Assembly: GCF_007971025.1 (NCBI RefSeq) | Contig: NZ_CP042436.1 | Coordinates: forward strand, 682,001 to 746,000 | DNA from: Mucilaginibacter ginsenosidivorans | GTDB lineage: Bacteria; Bacteroidota; Bacteroidia; Sphingobacteriales; Sphingobacteriaceae | Reading direction: 5' to 3' | Length of the DNA stretch: 64,000 bases | Translations under genes and position numbers: made by a program | Notes under the pieces: model-generated | The model's input: only the letters and a program-made list of their open reading frames with translations | Databases searched by the model: none | What the model was told of the DNA's origin: nothing | Shown here: positions 46,251 to 54,780 of the stretch, in pieces | Layout of the letters: the number at the start of each line of letters is the position of its first letter | How positions within the stretch are numbered: position 1 is the first letter of the stretch

Positions 46251-47063
46251 TTACTTTATCCCCGTGGTTAAAAAGGCCGAAAGATCGCACCGTACCTCAC
46301 CCGTTCCAAACTGATGTATAAATTCCTTCTCCATTTTACCGGCGAGCTGCACGGGCAGGGCAGGGTCAACAGTTGCTACTTCTCTGCCAAGCCGGTGTTT
46401 AAGGAAAAAAGCATCGATCAAATTCTCCACTGTTGACGGCCCCGATTTAAGCGCAACATGATTTGCCCGAACGTTATGGAAGCCTGCATCTGTTAAAAAA
46501 GCTTCAAGCTTGGCGGTCTCATACAAGGAAAACGGCGTAAAGAAACGAGTGGTGTCTTCACCTTCAAAATTCGGTACCACCGTCTCGTTGATGAGTATTT
46601 TATATAGTGGTATGTTCAATGTGTCGTCCCATGTGAAATACATAAACCTGCCTCCCGGCTTAAGTACCCGGTATATCTCGGCAAACCCCCTAGGCTTATC
46701 CGGCAGGAACATCATCCCGAACTGGCATACTACCAGGTCGAACGTATTATTAGGAAACGAGAGGTTCTGCGCATCCTCCACCCTGAATTCGATACCGTTG
46801 TTGTTCAATTCGCGCTTGGCAATGGCCAGCATATCTGCACTCAGATCGGATGCTACGAGTTTGGCGTAAGGTGCTAAAGCTTTTCGAATATGGCGTGTTA
46901 CCCTGCCCGTGCCGCAAGCTATTTCCAGCGCCGAACTCACACTGGCAGCGTCTATTTGCGCAGCCAGGTAACGGCCGTAAGGTTCAAAAATTATCGGCCC
47001 CATGTAATAGTCGTAATTCTCAGCGTCCTGGCCGGTAAATTTGAAGGTTTCGTTGGTTGCCAT
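46251..47063 (-). CDS. class I SAM-dependent methyltransferase
   Basis: 270 aa. Motif I is LEIACGTGRVTRHI (about residue 45), followed by LVASDLSADMLAIAKRE, NTFDLVVCQFGMMFLPD and EIYRVLKPGGRFMYFTW. It belongs to the broad Methyltransf_11/25 group (UbiE-like); the substrate cannot be inferred. A TATCTTTA element at 47085-47092 is a near-match -7 box. It is divergent from the small membrane protein gene at 47239. Confidence 0.9.
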   Translation of the reverse strand: MATNETFKFTGQDAENYDYYMGPIIFEPYGRYLAAQIDAASVSSALEIACGTGRVTRHIRKALAPYAKLVASDLSADMLAIAKRELNNNGIEFRVEDAQNLSFPNNTFDLVVCQFGMMFLPDKPRGFAEIYRVLKPGGRFMYFTWDDTLNIPLYKILINETVVPNFEGEDTTRFFTPFSLYETAKLEAFLTDAGFHNVRANHVALKSGPSTVENLIDAFFLKHRLGREVATVDPALPVQLAGKMEKEFIHQFGTGEVRCDLSAFLTTGIK

Positions 47064-47238
47064 AATTCAGGTCGGTTTACCAGGTAAAGATATATTGAAT
47101 GCGGGTACAGCGAACTTTCGTGTCATCTTTTAATAGATTTATGTTAAATGTTTGACAATCCATTAACAGAGAGTTAAAAATAATGACGAGAAAGTTCTTT
47201 TTTACATAAGTTTTTCCGATTTTTATAGTCAGATAGAT

Positions 47239-47616
47239 ATGCGTACTACAAACCCTGGCAAGGCATCGGTTTTCGGAAGCTGGCACGTACTGCTGCTTGT
47301 GGCGGTTTATTTTGCGGTGGCTACAACCCACCTTTTTTTTGTTCCGAATGCCCACGCGCGCGCCGGCCACCACAACCCAAATTCAATATTCAAAAGGAAA
47401 TCTGAAAATTATACAACAGTAAGCCTGACCGAGAAATACACGGTTAATAACAAAAAAACATTTAAGGAATTCAAAAAGGTTTACAAGGATTCCGCTATGC
47501 CCCCAGTATTTAAAACAGGTAATCTGCGCCTCTACACGTTGATCAGACCCTGCTCTGTCCGGCATCTTCCCGACCAGCGATACTGCTATCTTTCCAATCG
47601 CATAATCAGAGTTTGA
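47239..47616 (+). CDS. small membrane-anchored protein of unknown function
   Basis: 125 aa; no recognised family. One strong membrane helix (SWHVLLLVAVYFAVATTHLF, residues 14-33) is followed by a basic, histidine/arginine-rich stretch (ARAGHHNPN) and a lysine-rich tail with a C-terminal CSVRHLP. The gene stands alone, 62 nt before the MarR gene, with the same strand but no visible terminator between. It might be an orphan membrane protein; the coding potential is moderate and no database check was possible. Confidence 0.5.
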   Translation: MRTTNPGKASVFGSWHVLLLVAVYFAVATTHLFFVPNAHARAGHHNPNSIFKRKSENYTTVSLTEKYTVNNKKTFKEFKKVYKDSAMPPVFKTGNLRLYTLIRPCSVRHLPDQRYCYLSNRIIRV

Positions 47617-47678
47617 TGGTTATTCACCTGGCTTAAAAGAGCTACCCAAACGAATAACATCATCAAAAAGAATTTTTT

Positions 47679-48143
47679 ATGCACTCTTTACAACTGTTGT
47701 CGCAAAACCTGCGGCGTATAAGTAAATTATATTCGAGACTTTTATCCTGCGAAATACCGGTATTCGAATCAGATGCCTGCTTCGCAGCCATTCTTATCCT
47801 TTCGGCCCAGAAAGCACCGGTTACACAGAATAAGCTGGCCGAACTGCTCAAAGTAGATAAATCCCGGATAGTTCACCTGCTGCTAACTCTCAATAAAGCC
47901 CAGCTTGTCGATATCGAGGTAAACCCCGACGACAGGAGGCAACATTACGTTTCGCTGTCAGCCCGGGGCAGAGAAATGGCGCCCCTTATCTCGCAGAAAG
48001 TAATGCATATCGATCAGCTTTCTAAAAATGGCATTTCCAACCACGACCTTTCCTTATTTTATGAAGTAACTCAAAAGATCGAGCAAAATCTCGCGGCTTG
48101 CATCGATGAAAAATCCCTAAAAAGTTTAAGCCCTAATGTATGA
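47679..48143 (+). CDS. MarR-family transcriptional regulator
   Basis: 154 aa with the winged helix of MarR proteins: VTQNKLAELLKVDKSRIVHL (recognition helix), then DDRRQHYVSLSARGREMAPL (wing). N- and C-terminal helices give the dimer interface. The stop codon overlaps the start of the next small gene (ATGA), so the two are co-translated. No pump or enzyme gene is adjacent, so its target is unclear. Confidence 0.93.
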   Translation: MHSLQLLSQNLRRISKLYSRLLSCEIPVFESDACFAAILILSAQKAPVTQNKLAELLKVDKSRIVHLLLTLNKAQLVDIEVNPDDRRQHYVSLSARGREMAPLISQKVMHIDQLSKNGISNHDLSLFYEVTQKIEQNLAACIDEKSLKSLSPNV

Positions 48144-48385
48144 CCCTGCAAAATTCAACGTTAAAAGAAACAACAATTATAGCCCTGCTTCAAGATATAA
48201 AGGAAAAAAATTTTTTAGGCGCGCCCGTCGAAAATATTGACATAGCTGCTGCAATTACCTTTGTAACCGACAAGGAACTGGTGACCAGGACAGAATACGG
48301 AAATTTCGAACTATCCAACAAAGGATTGGACCTGCTATTCGGTGCCATAAGCTGGGAGAGCCTTAACGGCAATAATAAGCATTGA
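48140..48385 (+). CDS. small winged-helix-like protein coupled to MarR gene
   Basis: 81 aa, unknown. Its C-terminal part (TDKELVTRTEYGNFELSNKG) resembles the wing and last helix of a winged helix-turn-helix, and the N-terminus could form two helices. It overlaps the MarR stop by 4 nt, so it is made with MarR and may modify its DNA binding. No family name can be given. It could also be an antagonist or a partner subunit; inference only. Confidence 0.65.
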   Translation: MTLQNSTLKETTIIALLQDIKEKNFLGAPVENIDIAAAITFVTDKELVTRTEYGNFELSNKGLDLLFGAISWESLNGNNKH

Positions 48386-48392
48386 CTTTATT

Positions 48393-48400
48393 TATATTTG
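48393..48400 (+). promoter_or_regulatory. -7 element for secreted protein gene at 48475
   Basis: TATATTTG, perfect TAnnTTTG, 74 nt before the GTG at 48475. Its position rules out the ATG-like starts near 48382. Confidence 0.45.
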
Positions 48401-48474
48401 TTTACATTGATCGGTCTTTTCAAAAATGGAAAGACCTTGATTGTTTACAATTTTTAGTGCGGTTATATTTCAGG

Positions 48475-48885
48475 GTGAAAAAATATCTCCTTATTCCGGG
48501 CCTGTTCCTTGTATTTTTCAATACAAATGTATTCGCCCGTACTTGCGTTAAGTCCGCCGACACTACCATCAAGACGCTTCCTGATGGCCATTACTATGGA
48601 AATGTAGATTACTTCAACTATGCCAGCTCTATCAGCGCAACCTACAGCGACCTGAAATTGAAAGTGAGGGATGGTATTGTGCGGGTAATATACCTCAGCA
48701 ACGGAGGTATTATTCATGATGGCATCAATAACGAGGGTTATTTATATACAGGCGGCAAACTGAAGGCAAGCAAGGACAAACATACCGGAAAGCTCGAATA
48801 CACCGCTCAAGTCTCTATCTCGAACGGCGTTAATATCTATTCCTATAAGATCACCATTACCAGGGAAGCGACAGACGATCAGTAA
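48475..48885 (+). CDS. small secreted beta-rich protein of unknown function
   Basis: About 136 aa, starting at GTG 48475 with a signal peptide (VKKYLLIPGLFLVFFNTNVF, then AR). The mature part is beta-rich: TCVKSADTTIKTLPDGHYYG, DLKLKVRDGIVRVIYLSNGG, LKASKDKHTGKLEYTAQV. No family recognised. The longer frame back to 48382 adds a non-signal N-terminus and crosses a promoter, so it is rejected. Convergent with the AlkD-like gene, 6 nt apart. Confidence 0.7.
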   Translation: MKKYLLIPGLFLVFFNTNVFARTCVKSADTTIKTLPDGHYYGNVDYFNYASSISATYSDLKLKVRDGIVRVIYLSNGGIIHDGINNEGYLYTGGKLKASKDKHTGKLEYTAQVSISNGVNIYSYKITITREATDDQ

Positions 48886-48891
48886 ATTTAT

Positions 48892-49599
48892 TCAACACTT
48901 CACCGTCTTTTTCTTTTTGCCGAGGTTGCCTTTGTCCTTCGCCTTCTGGATATAAGTAACCGCATCAGGTACTTTGCAAGCGGTATCGCCTTTATCAACC
49001 ATCACATCGCCGATTCGTTTTGCCGCCTGGTTGGCATCTGCCGTTAAAGATAAAACATAAATACCTGCCGCCATTACAAACCCGTTCATGGTCGACCGTA
49101 CCTGGTTGGGCGAGGTATGGATGGTTTTTTCAACCCTGTCCAAAAGTGCCTTCAGCTCTTCAATATCCAACTCGTTATCCGGCTTCAAGGCTATCCAGTT
49201 GCTTAAGGTAGCCCACCCCGCCGCTGCAATATGCTCGATACTCGAATCGATCCACTCCATGCCAAGTTCATAACCGTGTTTGCCTTCTGCAGCAACCCAA
49301 GGCACGGTGTATTCGTTTATATTATTGGATAAGGCTTTTTCAATCCAATTTTGGAGATCTGCCTTTGTCATCCTGGCATCATCAGCTATCAGTCCGGCCA
49401 GATACATGGCATCTGCGTTACCGGTATCAAACAAGTCTTTGGCCAGCTGGTAATCGTGCTTCACCCGCTTTTGTATTGTCTTTAAAAACTCCACTTTGAC
49501 ACCAAAAAAAGGCTCTTTAACGCCGTGTTTAAGCAGTATCTTCTTAATGCCGTCATTGCCGTTCGCCTGCAATTCGGCCATTATTTCGCCTACGGTCAT
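48892..49599 (-). CDS. AlkD-like DNA alkylation repair (HEAT-repeat) protein
   Basis: 235 aa, the DNA alkylation repair family with HEAT-like repeats. KHGVKEPFFGVKVEFLKTIQ, DTGNADAMYLAGLIADDARM and PWVAAEGKHGYELGMEWID are typical. AlkD-type proteins remove N3-/N7-alkyl purines without flipping the base; the catalytic acidic residue cannot be placed with certainty here. The lysine-rich C-terminus (GKKKKTVKC) may help DNA binding. ATG 49599 is chosen; the extension to 49662 is unlikely. Confidence 0.83.
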   Translation of the reverse strand: MTVGEIMAELQANGNDGIKKILLKHGVKEPFFGVKVEFLKTIQKRVKHDYQLAKDLFDTGNADAMYLAGLIADDARMTKADLQNWIEKALSNNINEYTVPWVAAEGKHGYELGMEWIDSSIEHIAAAGWATLSNWIALKPDNELDIEELKALLDRVEKTIHTSPNQVRSTMNGFVMAAGIYVLSLTADANQAAKRIGDVMVDKGDTACKVPDAVTYIQKAKDKGNLGKKKKTVKC

Positions 49600-49752
49600 A
49601 TGCTTTCGGGATTTTATACAACTAAAATAATAAGAAAAAACAACAATTATTTCAACTGACAAGCCACTAAGTATAACAGTATTATTTTAAAAAATGATAT
49701 AGATCACTTTTCTGGCTGATCTCTAATCATAACATTGCTTTTGGTACGCTTG

Positions 49753-49760
49753 TAATTTTG
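49753..49760 (+). promoter_or_regulatory. -7 element for SulP transporter gene
   Basis: TAATTTTG, perfect TAnnTTTG, 28 nt before the ATG at 49789. Confidence 0.5.
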
Positions 49761-49788
49761 AAAAAGTGTGCATAAAACTATAAATTAA

Positions 49789-51465
49789 ATGGCCGTATTC
49801 AGACCCAAGATCATTGATACACTCCGTAATTATTCGCGGCAGCAATTCTACAAGGATACCATTGCAGGCGTTATAGTCGGCATTGTGGCCATTCCATTGG
49901 CTATTGCCTTCGCCATTGCATCGGGCGTTACACCCGAGAAGGGCTTTTTTACTGCTATCATCGCTGGCTTTATTATTTCCGTGCTTGGCGGCAGCCGTGT
50001 GCAGATAGGCGGCCCAACCGGCGCTTTCATTGTGGTGGTGTATGGTATTGTCCAACAATATGGTATAAATGGGCTCATTATAGCCACTTTTATGGCGGGA
50101 CTGCTGCTTATTATTATGGGCTTTGCCCGTTTGGGTAGCGCTATTAAATTTATCCCTTATCCATTGATCGTTGGTTTCACTTCGGGTATTGCCGTCATTA
50201 TTTTTTCTTCACAGATTAAAGATCTCTTCGGGTTAAAAATGGGTAGCGTACCGGCCGATTTCATTAGCAAATGGATCGCATACGGTCATCATTTTTCAAC
50301 GGTGAACTTGTACGCTATCGGGATTGGCATTTTTAGCTGTATCGCCATACTGGTATGGCCACGGGTAACCGGAAAAGTACCGGGTTCGCTTGTTGCCATT
50401 TTGATCACAACATTGGCGGTTAGCCTGTTTCATCTTCCTGTTGAAACCATCGGCAGCCGTTTTGGCGCCATCCCTTCTACTTTACCACAACCTGTGCTGC
50501 CGGGTATAAGCTTTGCCACCATACAGCATCTTATCCGGCCGGCTTTTACCATAGCCCTGCTCGGCAGTATCGAATCGTTATTATCTGCTGTTGTTGCAGA
50601 CAGTATGATCGGCGGTAACCATCGCTCAAATACCGAGCTAATTGCACAGGGGATCGCAAATATTTGTTCGTCTGCTTTTGGCGGCATCCCGGCTACCGGC
50701 GCCATAGCCCGTACGGCCACGAATATAAAAAACGGCGCACGCACACCTGTTGCAGGTATTGTACATGCGCTCACTTTATTATTTATCATGATGTTCTTTG
50801 GGAAATGGGCAGCGCTTATTCCAATGCCGACACTTGCCGGAATATTAATGGTGGTGGCCTGGAACATGAGCGAGGTTGACAGTTTCAGGTATGTACTCAG
50901 GGGGCCTAAAAGCGATATAACTATTTTGTTGACCACGTTTGCCCTAACCATATTTATCGACCTGACCGTAGCAATCGAGATTGGTATGATACTGGCCGCA
51001 TTCCTTTTTCTGCGCAAAATGGTACAGTCGACGTCGGTGCTGCAAGCGGGCGACTCTAATGATGATACCCCGGAACAAGATGCCGCATACAATCTGCCGG
51101 AAGAAGTGGCAATTTTTGAGATCAACGGCCCGCTTTTTTTTGGCGCCGCCTGGAAATTTAAGGAGGCGATACGGCTGATCGACAAACATAAACCTTTGCT
51201 GATCATCAGGATGCGCAACGTACCGATCATTGACAGTACTGGTATAAGGGTACTAACCGACATTAACGAGGAAACATCAAAAAGGGGAGGCAAGGTTATA
51301 TTAGCTGAAGTAAATTATCAGCAGGTTACTAATGAATTACAAAAGTCGCGGCTGCTTTTCAAAATAGGAAAGGCCAATGTTACGGCTACATTTGAGCAGG
51401 CCATCCAAAGGGCTGATATGATCATACAGCAATTGAAAACCGCTAATCCAATTGACGAGTTATAA
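49789..51465 (+). CDS. SulP-family inorganic anion transporter with STAS domain
   Basis: 558 aa. The membrane part (about 12-14 helices) has DTIAGVIVGIVAIPLAIAFA, GGSRVQIGGPTGAFIVVVYG and the AFGGIPATGAIARTATNIKN loop. The C-terminal STAS domain (about 440-550) contains FEINGPLFFGAAWKF and VPIIDSTGIRVLTDI. Substrates in the family are sulfate, bicarbonate or other anions; none can be assigned. It stands alone and is ended by the palindromic terminator at 51470-51491. Confidence 0.95.
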   Translation: MAVFRPKIIDTLRNYSRQQFYKDTIAGVIVGIVAIPLAIAFAIASGVTPEKGFFTAIIAGFIISVLGGSRVQIGGPTGAFIVVVYGIVQQYGINGLIIATFMAGLLLIIMGFARLGSAIKFIPYPLIVGFTSGIAVIIFSSQIKDLFGLKMGSVPADFISKWIAYGHHFSTVNLYAIGIGIFSCIAILVWPRVTGKVPGSLVAILITTLAVSLFHLPVETIGSRFGAIPSTLPQPVLPGISFATIQHLIRPAFTIALLGSIESLLSAVVADSMIGGNHRSNTELIAQGIANICSSAFGGIPATGAIARTATNIKNGARTPVAGIVHALTLLFIMMFFGKWAALIPMPTLAGILMVVAWNMSEVDSFRYVLRGPKSDITILLTTFALTIFIDLTVAIEIGMILAAFLFLRKMVQSTSVLQAGDSNDDTPEQDAAYNLPEEVAIFEINGPLFFGAAWKFKEAIRLIDKHKPLLIIRMRNVPIIDSTGIRVLTDINEETSKRGGKVILAEVNYQQVTNELQKSRLLFKIGKANVTATFEQAIQRADMIIQQLKTANPIDEL

Positions 51466-51469
51466 AAAA

Positions 51470-51491
51470 GGCCACCTTTTAAAAGGTGGCC
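51470..51491 (-). terminator. 22-bp perfect palindrome terminator between convergent genes
   Basis: GGCCACCTTTT (51470-51480) and AAAAGGTGGCC (51481-51491) are perfect complements. Read on the minus strand it ends in TTTTTT, so it terminates the thioredoxin operon; on the plus strand it can stop the SulP gene. Confidence 0.85.
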
Positions 51492-51515
51492 CATATTTCT
51501 ATAATAGAGAGTTTG

Positions 51516-51947
51516 CTATTGATCCATTTGGATGTTGCTAATATCAGACACAAACTGATCGGGCGTTTCGTTAGGAAAACCATCCCACGTCCTGAGAATC
51601 TTGCCATGTTCATCAACCAATAATGTATACGGGAATTTCCCGTCGCTATTATACTTATCAGCCAACGCCTCATTACGCTTTACCTGGTCCTTGGGCAGCT
51701 GGTTTTTCTTTTGCCTGGGGAAATCAGCACGTACCAGCACCAGGTGGTTCGATGCATAGTTTACGAACGTTGCCGATTCAAGTATTTCCGACCGCAACCG
51801 GATACATGGCCCGCACCAATCCGACCCTGAAAAATTGATCAGGATCAATTTATGTTCGTGGCTCGCTTCCGTTTTAGCAGCGTCAAAATCGCCCATCCAG
51901 TTTGCCCCCGGCAAAAACATCATAAAAAATATGGCTAACACTTTCAT
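51516..51947 (-). CDS. exported thioredoxin-family protein
   Basis: 143 aa with a short hydrophobic N-terminus (MKVLAIFFMMFLPGANW), likely a signal peptide. The active site is NFSGSDWCGPCIRL (Cys45, Cys48), followed by the cis-Pro region FPYTLLVDEHGK. Last gene of the ApbE-DUF4266-DUF3570 operon, where it may reduce or fold the cysteine-rich partner proteins. Confidence 0.9.
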   Translation of the reverse strand: MKVLAIFFMMFLPGANWMGDFDAAKTEASHEHKLILINFSGSDWCGPCIRLRSEILESATFVNYASNHLVLVRADFPRQKKNQLPKDQVKRNEALADKYNSDGKFPYTLLVDEHGKILRTWDGFPNETPDQFVSDISNIQMDQ

Positions 51948-51977
51948 ATCGTTTTTCTTTTATTGTAGAACCATTAT

Positions 51978-53270
51978 TTATTTAAAACTAAGACTCAGCG
52001 ACACCACATCCGATACCAGGTTGGTATTCTGCGAGTAATGCCCGTAACGCAACTCCAGGTCGTGCAGGTTTTGCCACCCGAACACCCCTTTCGGCGGAGC
52101 TACCCTGAAACCAACCCCGAAAAAGTTGCTCGTAAACTTCGCATATTCGTAGTTGCTGGTATAGTATTCATCTGCTTGATCGTGAACACCGTACGGCGCA
52201 AAATACTTCGCCGCCGATTGGTTGTAATACCTGTAAAACGGCGATACCGATAAAAATGGCGTGATCTTGACCGGAACCTCAACATAAGCCGTGTTCGATC
52301 GTATCCCCCAGCTGTCGAGGTAGTACCTGTAATACGTTCGGACGATGATATTATCCCCAACAAAGTAGTTCAGCCTGAAACCAACCGGCAGCTTAAACCT
52401 CGTCGATGGAAGTCTTTCGATCGTATCTTTCCCTGTATTAAAATAAACCCGGTGAAAAGGAAGGCTCAGGTAACCATTTTGTGTCACTCCATCAACCAGG
52501 AACATGATCTGCATCCTCGAATTGATGATCTGCGAATAGCTGAGGGATGCCGTGTAAGTGTTCCTTGGGCTTGTGGGTATATTTGCTCTTCCGCCGTGGC
52601 CGCCGCTACTGCTTGCGTTGGTTACTACTATGTCTTCGGTAGTTGTTGATGTCGGTACAAACTCTGACGGATATATCAGCGTCACGTGGTCGAAATATGC
52701 CTGTATCTTCGCGCTGAACTCGCCCATTCTGTCCGCAGTTTTTTGCGAAAAATGCAGATCGGCTCCCAACGACTTATAATTGTATTCGCCCGAATAATAC
52801 GCACCTAAGCCGAAGCTGCTGCCTTTTTTTATATTTTCCTTTGTCCAGTCAATTGATGGGTATACCCGGCTTCCGCCCTGTTTGGATGCGCCACTCAGGT
52901 TCACATAGGCCGACGAGGCCGACGTGTGATGATCAATGCCAAGGCCAAACGTTAACGAGTTTGTCAATACTTTCGGATCGCCCCAAAGCAATTTCAGATC
53001 GATACCGTTAGATATGTCCGTGACATGTTCTGTACCTATACCTCCTGTAACTGCGGAGTGGTTCCCATTCTGTAAATAATAACTTGATACCAGGTTGATC
53101 TCGTCCACATGCAATGCCTGTGGATTATACGTGTTTTCCGAAGGCTGATCGACCGGCGTATATAAACTTGGCGCCTTGGTCTTGCTTAAAGTATCCTGTG
53201 TGGTTTGGGCGTGAGCATTCAGCCGGCATACCAGTGCAAATCCTAAAACGGATAAATATACTTTCCTCAT
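51978..53270 (-). CDS. DUF3570 outer-membrane beta-barrel-like protein
   Basis: 430 aa with a signal peptide (MRKVYLSVLGFALVCRLNAH). The rest is rich in alternating polar/aromatic strands (LGAYYSGEYNYKSLGADLHF, MQIMFLVDGVTQNGYLSLPF, DNIIVRTYYRYYLDSWGIRS) and ends VSLSLSFK, a terminal Phe-type barrel end. DUF3570 has been found linked to ApbE in genome surveys of flavinylation; a role as a pore or barrel in extracytosolic electron transfer is inferred. Confidence 0.9.
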   Translation of the reverse strand: MRKVYLSVLGFALVCRLNAHAQTTQDTLSKTKAPSLYTPVDQPSENTYNPQALHVDEINLVSSYYLQNGNHSAVTGGIGTEHVTDISNGIDLKLLWGDPKVLTNSLTFGLGIDHHTSASSAYVNLSGASKQGGSRVYPSIDWTKENIKKGSSFGLGAYYSGEYNYKSLGADLHFSQKTADRMGEFSAKIQAYFDHVTLIYPSEFVPTSTTTEDIVVTNASSSGGHGGRANIPTSPRNTYTASLSYSQIINSRMQIMFLVDGVTQNGYLSLPFHRVYFNTGKDTIERLPSTRFKLPVGFRLNYFVGDNIIVRTYYRYYLDSWGIRSNTAYVEVPVKITPFLSVSPFYRYYNQSAAKYFAPYGVHDQADEYYTSNYEYAKFTSNFFGVGFRVAPPKGVFGWQNLHDLELRYGHYSQNTNLVSDVVSLSLSFK

Positions 53271-53298
53271 GATCTTTTACTTTTTTCTGTGAGGAATA

Positions 53299-53520
53299 TT
53301 AATTGCATCCGCATCCGCCACCTGTTTTGCCCGCGTTTGCTCCTGAAGCCGCTTCGCGGTACGATTGAAAATTTAATTCGTTTTTTTCCACCTTCCGGTT
53401 GCTCAACGCCATTTCCGAATCATTGATCCTGTTCTTTTGGTATTCTTTCAAATGAACACAGGATGATGCACCTATTACAATTAAAAGGCATCCTGTAAGT
53501 CTTGCTATTCTGGTTGTCAT
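53299..53520 (-). CDS. DUF4266 small lipoprotein with Gly-Cys tail
   Basis: 73 aa. A lipobox (IGASSCVHL) marks a lipoprotein, and the C-terminus is GKTGGGCGCN with a CxC that could bind metal. The middle has DSEMALSNRKVEKNE. It fits DUF4266, which nearly always accompanies DUF3570 and ApbE. The gene is between ApbE and DUF3570 with spacers of 12 and 28 nt. Confidence 0.88.
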   Translation of the reverse strand: MTTRIARLTGCLLIVIGASSCVHLKEYQKNRINDSEMALSNRKVEKNELNFQSYREAASGANAGKTGGGCGCN

Positions 53521-53532
53521 ATTTAAGGGGTA

Positions 53533-54465
53533 TTATTTTATATTTATGTTCTTTGACGTGTACATCCGGTCGTGGTCATCTATGATCACCGCTTCAATAT
53601 CTTTTATCTGGTTTATCATATCTAAACCTGTCCCTATTCCCATTATCATCACCGGCGTGGCCATAGCGTCAGCTATTTCGGCATTAGTTGTAATAATCGT
53701 CACACTTTTTATACCCGTTACAGGCAGCCCGGTCCGCGGATTAATGGTATGCGAATATTTCTTACCGTCAATCATCACAAACTTTTCGTAATTACCTGAT
53801 GTTGCTACCGCCAGCCCAGTAATAGACATGTATGAAAAAACACCTTCTGGCAGATCGGGGTTGGCTATACCTACCGTCCATTGCCTGCCATTTGGTTGAA
53901 GGCCCCACGCCGTCAGGTCACCGGAAGCATTCACCACTCCACTTTCTACACCCTGTTCACGCAATATTTGTTTTGCTCTTTCCGCGGCGTAGCCTTTTCC
54001 TATGCCACCAAAACCTATCCGCATTCCTTTTTCTCGCAAATAAACAGTGCTTTTTTCAGCATCCAGTACTACATTGCGATAGTTGATCAGCCTTATCATT
54101 TTTTTCGCTGTTTCCCTGTCAGGCAGCGAGGTCATGTTCTGATCGAAGTTCCATAGCCGTTTGTCTATAGAACCGTAAGTAATATCAAACGCTCCCTGGG
54201 TTATCTCCGAAATTCTGATCGAGCGCCTGATAAGATCGAATGTTTCACCGCTCACCTTAACGGGCTTAATGCAGGCATTATTGTTTACCCGGTTTGTTTC
54301 GCTGTCATCGCTGAAGGTAGTTAGCAGTCGCTCTATCCTTTGTATCTCGGCAATGCCGACATCAATTTTCTGATTGGCCCACGCCTCATTATCTGATACC
54401 ACCGTTAACTCGAAACGGTTGCCCATTAATTTGCATGTTCTTTTAAATGCAGCTTTTTCGGCCAT
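53533..54465 (-). CDS. apbE: FAD:protein FMN transferase (ApbE)
   Basis: 310 aa. ApbE transfers FMN from FAD to a Thr/Ser of an exported target protein, with Mg2+. Motifs: CKLMGNRFELTVVSDNE at the start, GIGKGYAAERAKQIL (flavin binding), VNASGDLTAWG, SHTINPRTGLPV and ADAMATPVMIMG. No lipobox or signal is obvious, so its location is not settled. First gene of the four-gene unit; the flavinylated substrate is not in the window. Confidence 0.95.
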   Translation of the reverse strand: MAEKAAFKRTCKLMGNRFELTVVSDNEAWANQKIDVGIAEIQRIERLLTTFSDDSETNRVNNNACIKPVKVSGETFDLIRRSIRISEITQGAFDITYGSIDKRLWNFDQNMTSLPDRETAKKMIRLINYRNVVLDAEKSTVYLREKGMRIGFGGIGKGYAAERAKQILREQGVESGVVNASGDLTAWGLQPNGRQWTVGIANPDLPEGVFSYMSITGLAVATSGNYEKFVMIDGKKYSHTINPRTGLPVTGIKSVTIITTNAEIADAMATPVMIMGIGTGLDMINQIKDIEAVIIDDHDRMYTSKNINIK

Positions 54466-54780
54466 ACCCTTATAGTAGAAAAATGGCCAAATACCTTACA
54501 GCCATACATCCAGATACAGCAATATTACGTTCAGATTCTGAAGTTTACATGAAAAACACCTTTTTGAGTGTTAAAACATATAATTTAACATTAATTAACA
54601 ATTGATATTAGCCTTTGCGCTCGATCTAACACAAAAGCCCCCGGGCTTTTGGCCGGAGGCTTTCAATGATATCAATATCAGGTTGGTACTTAACTATCTT
54701 TTTTGCCTGCAGGCCTCCGTTGTTGTATGCGCCTCAAATCCAACTTGCGCAAAACTCTTGTCCGATCGGGGCTTGGCTTT
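54466..54780. other. 315-nt intergenic region
   Basis: Holds the upstream region of apbE (no clear TAnnTTTG) and the hairpin at 54634-54663. No convincing reading frame on either strand. Confidence 0.5.
54634..54663 (-). terminator. hairpin downstream of RibD/DHFR-like gene
   Basis: AAAGCCCCCGG (54634-54644) and CCGGAGGCTTT (54653-54663) pair with one mismatch; on the minus strand it is followed by TGTG after a TTTT. It lies about 120 nt past the stop of the RibD-like gene. Confidence 0.5.

Noticed and set aside
50430-51293. 287-aa open frame on the minus strand
   Set aside because: Antisense to the SulP transporter; composition is that of a reversed membrane protein.
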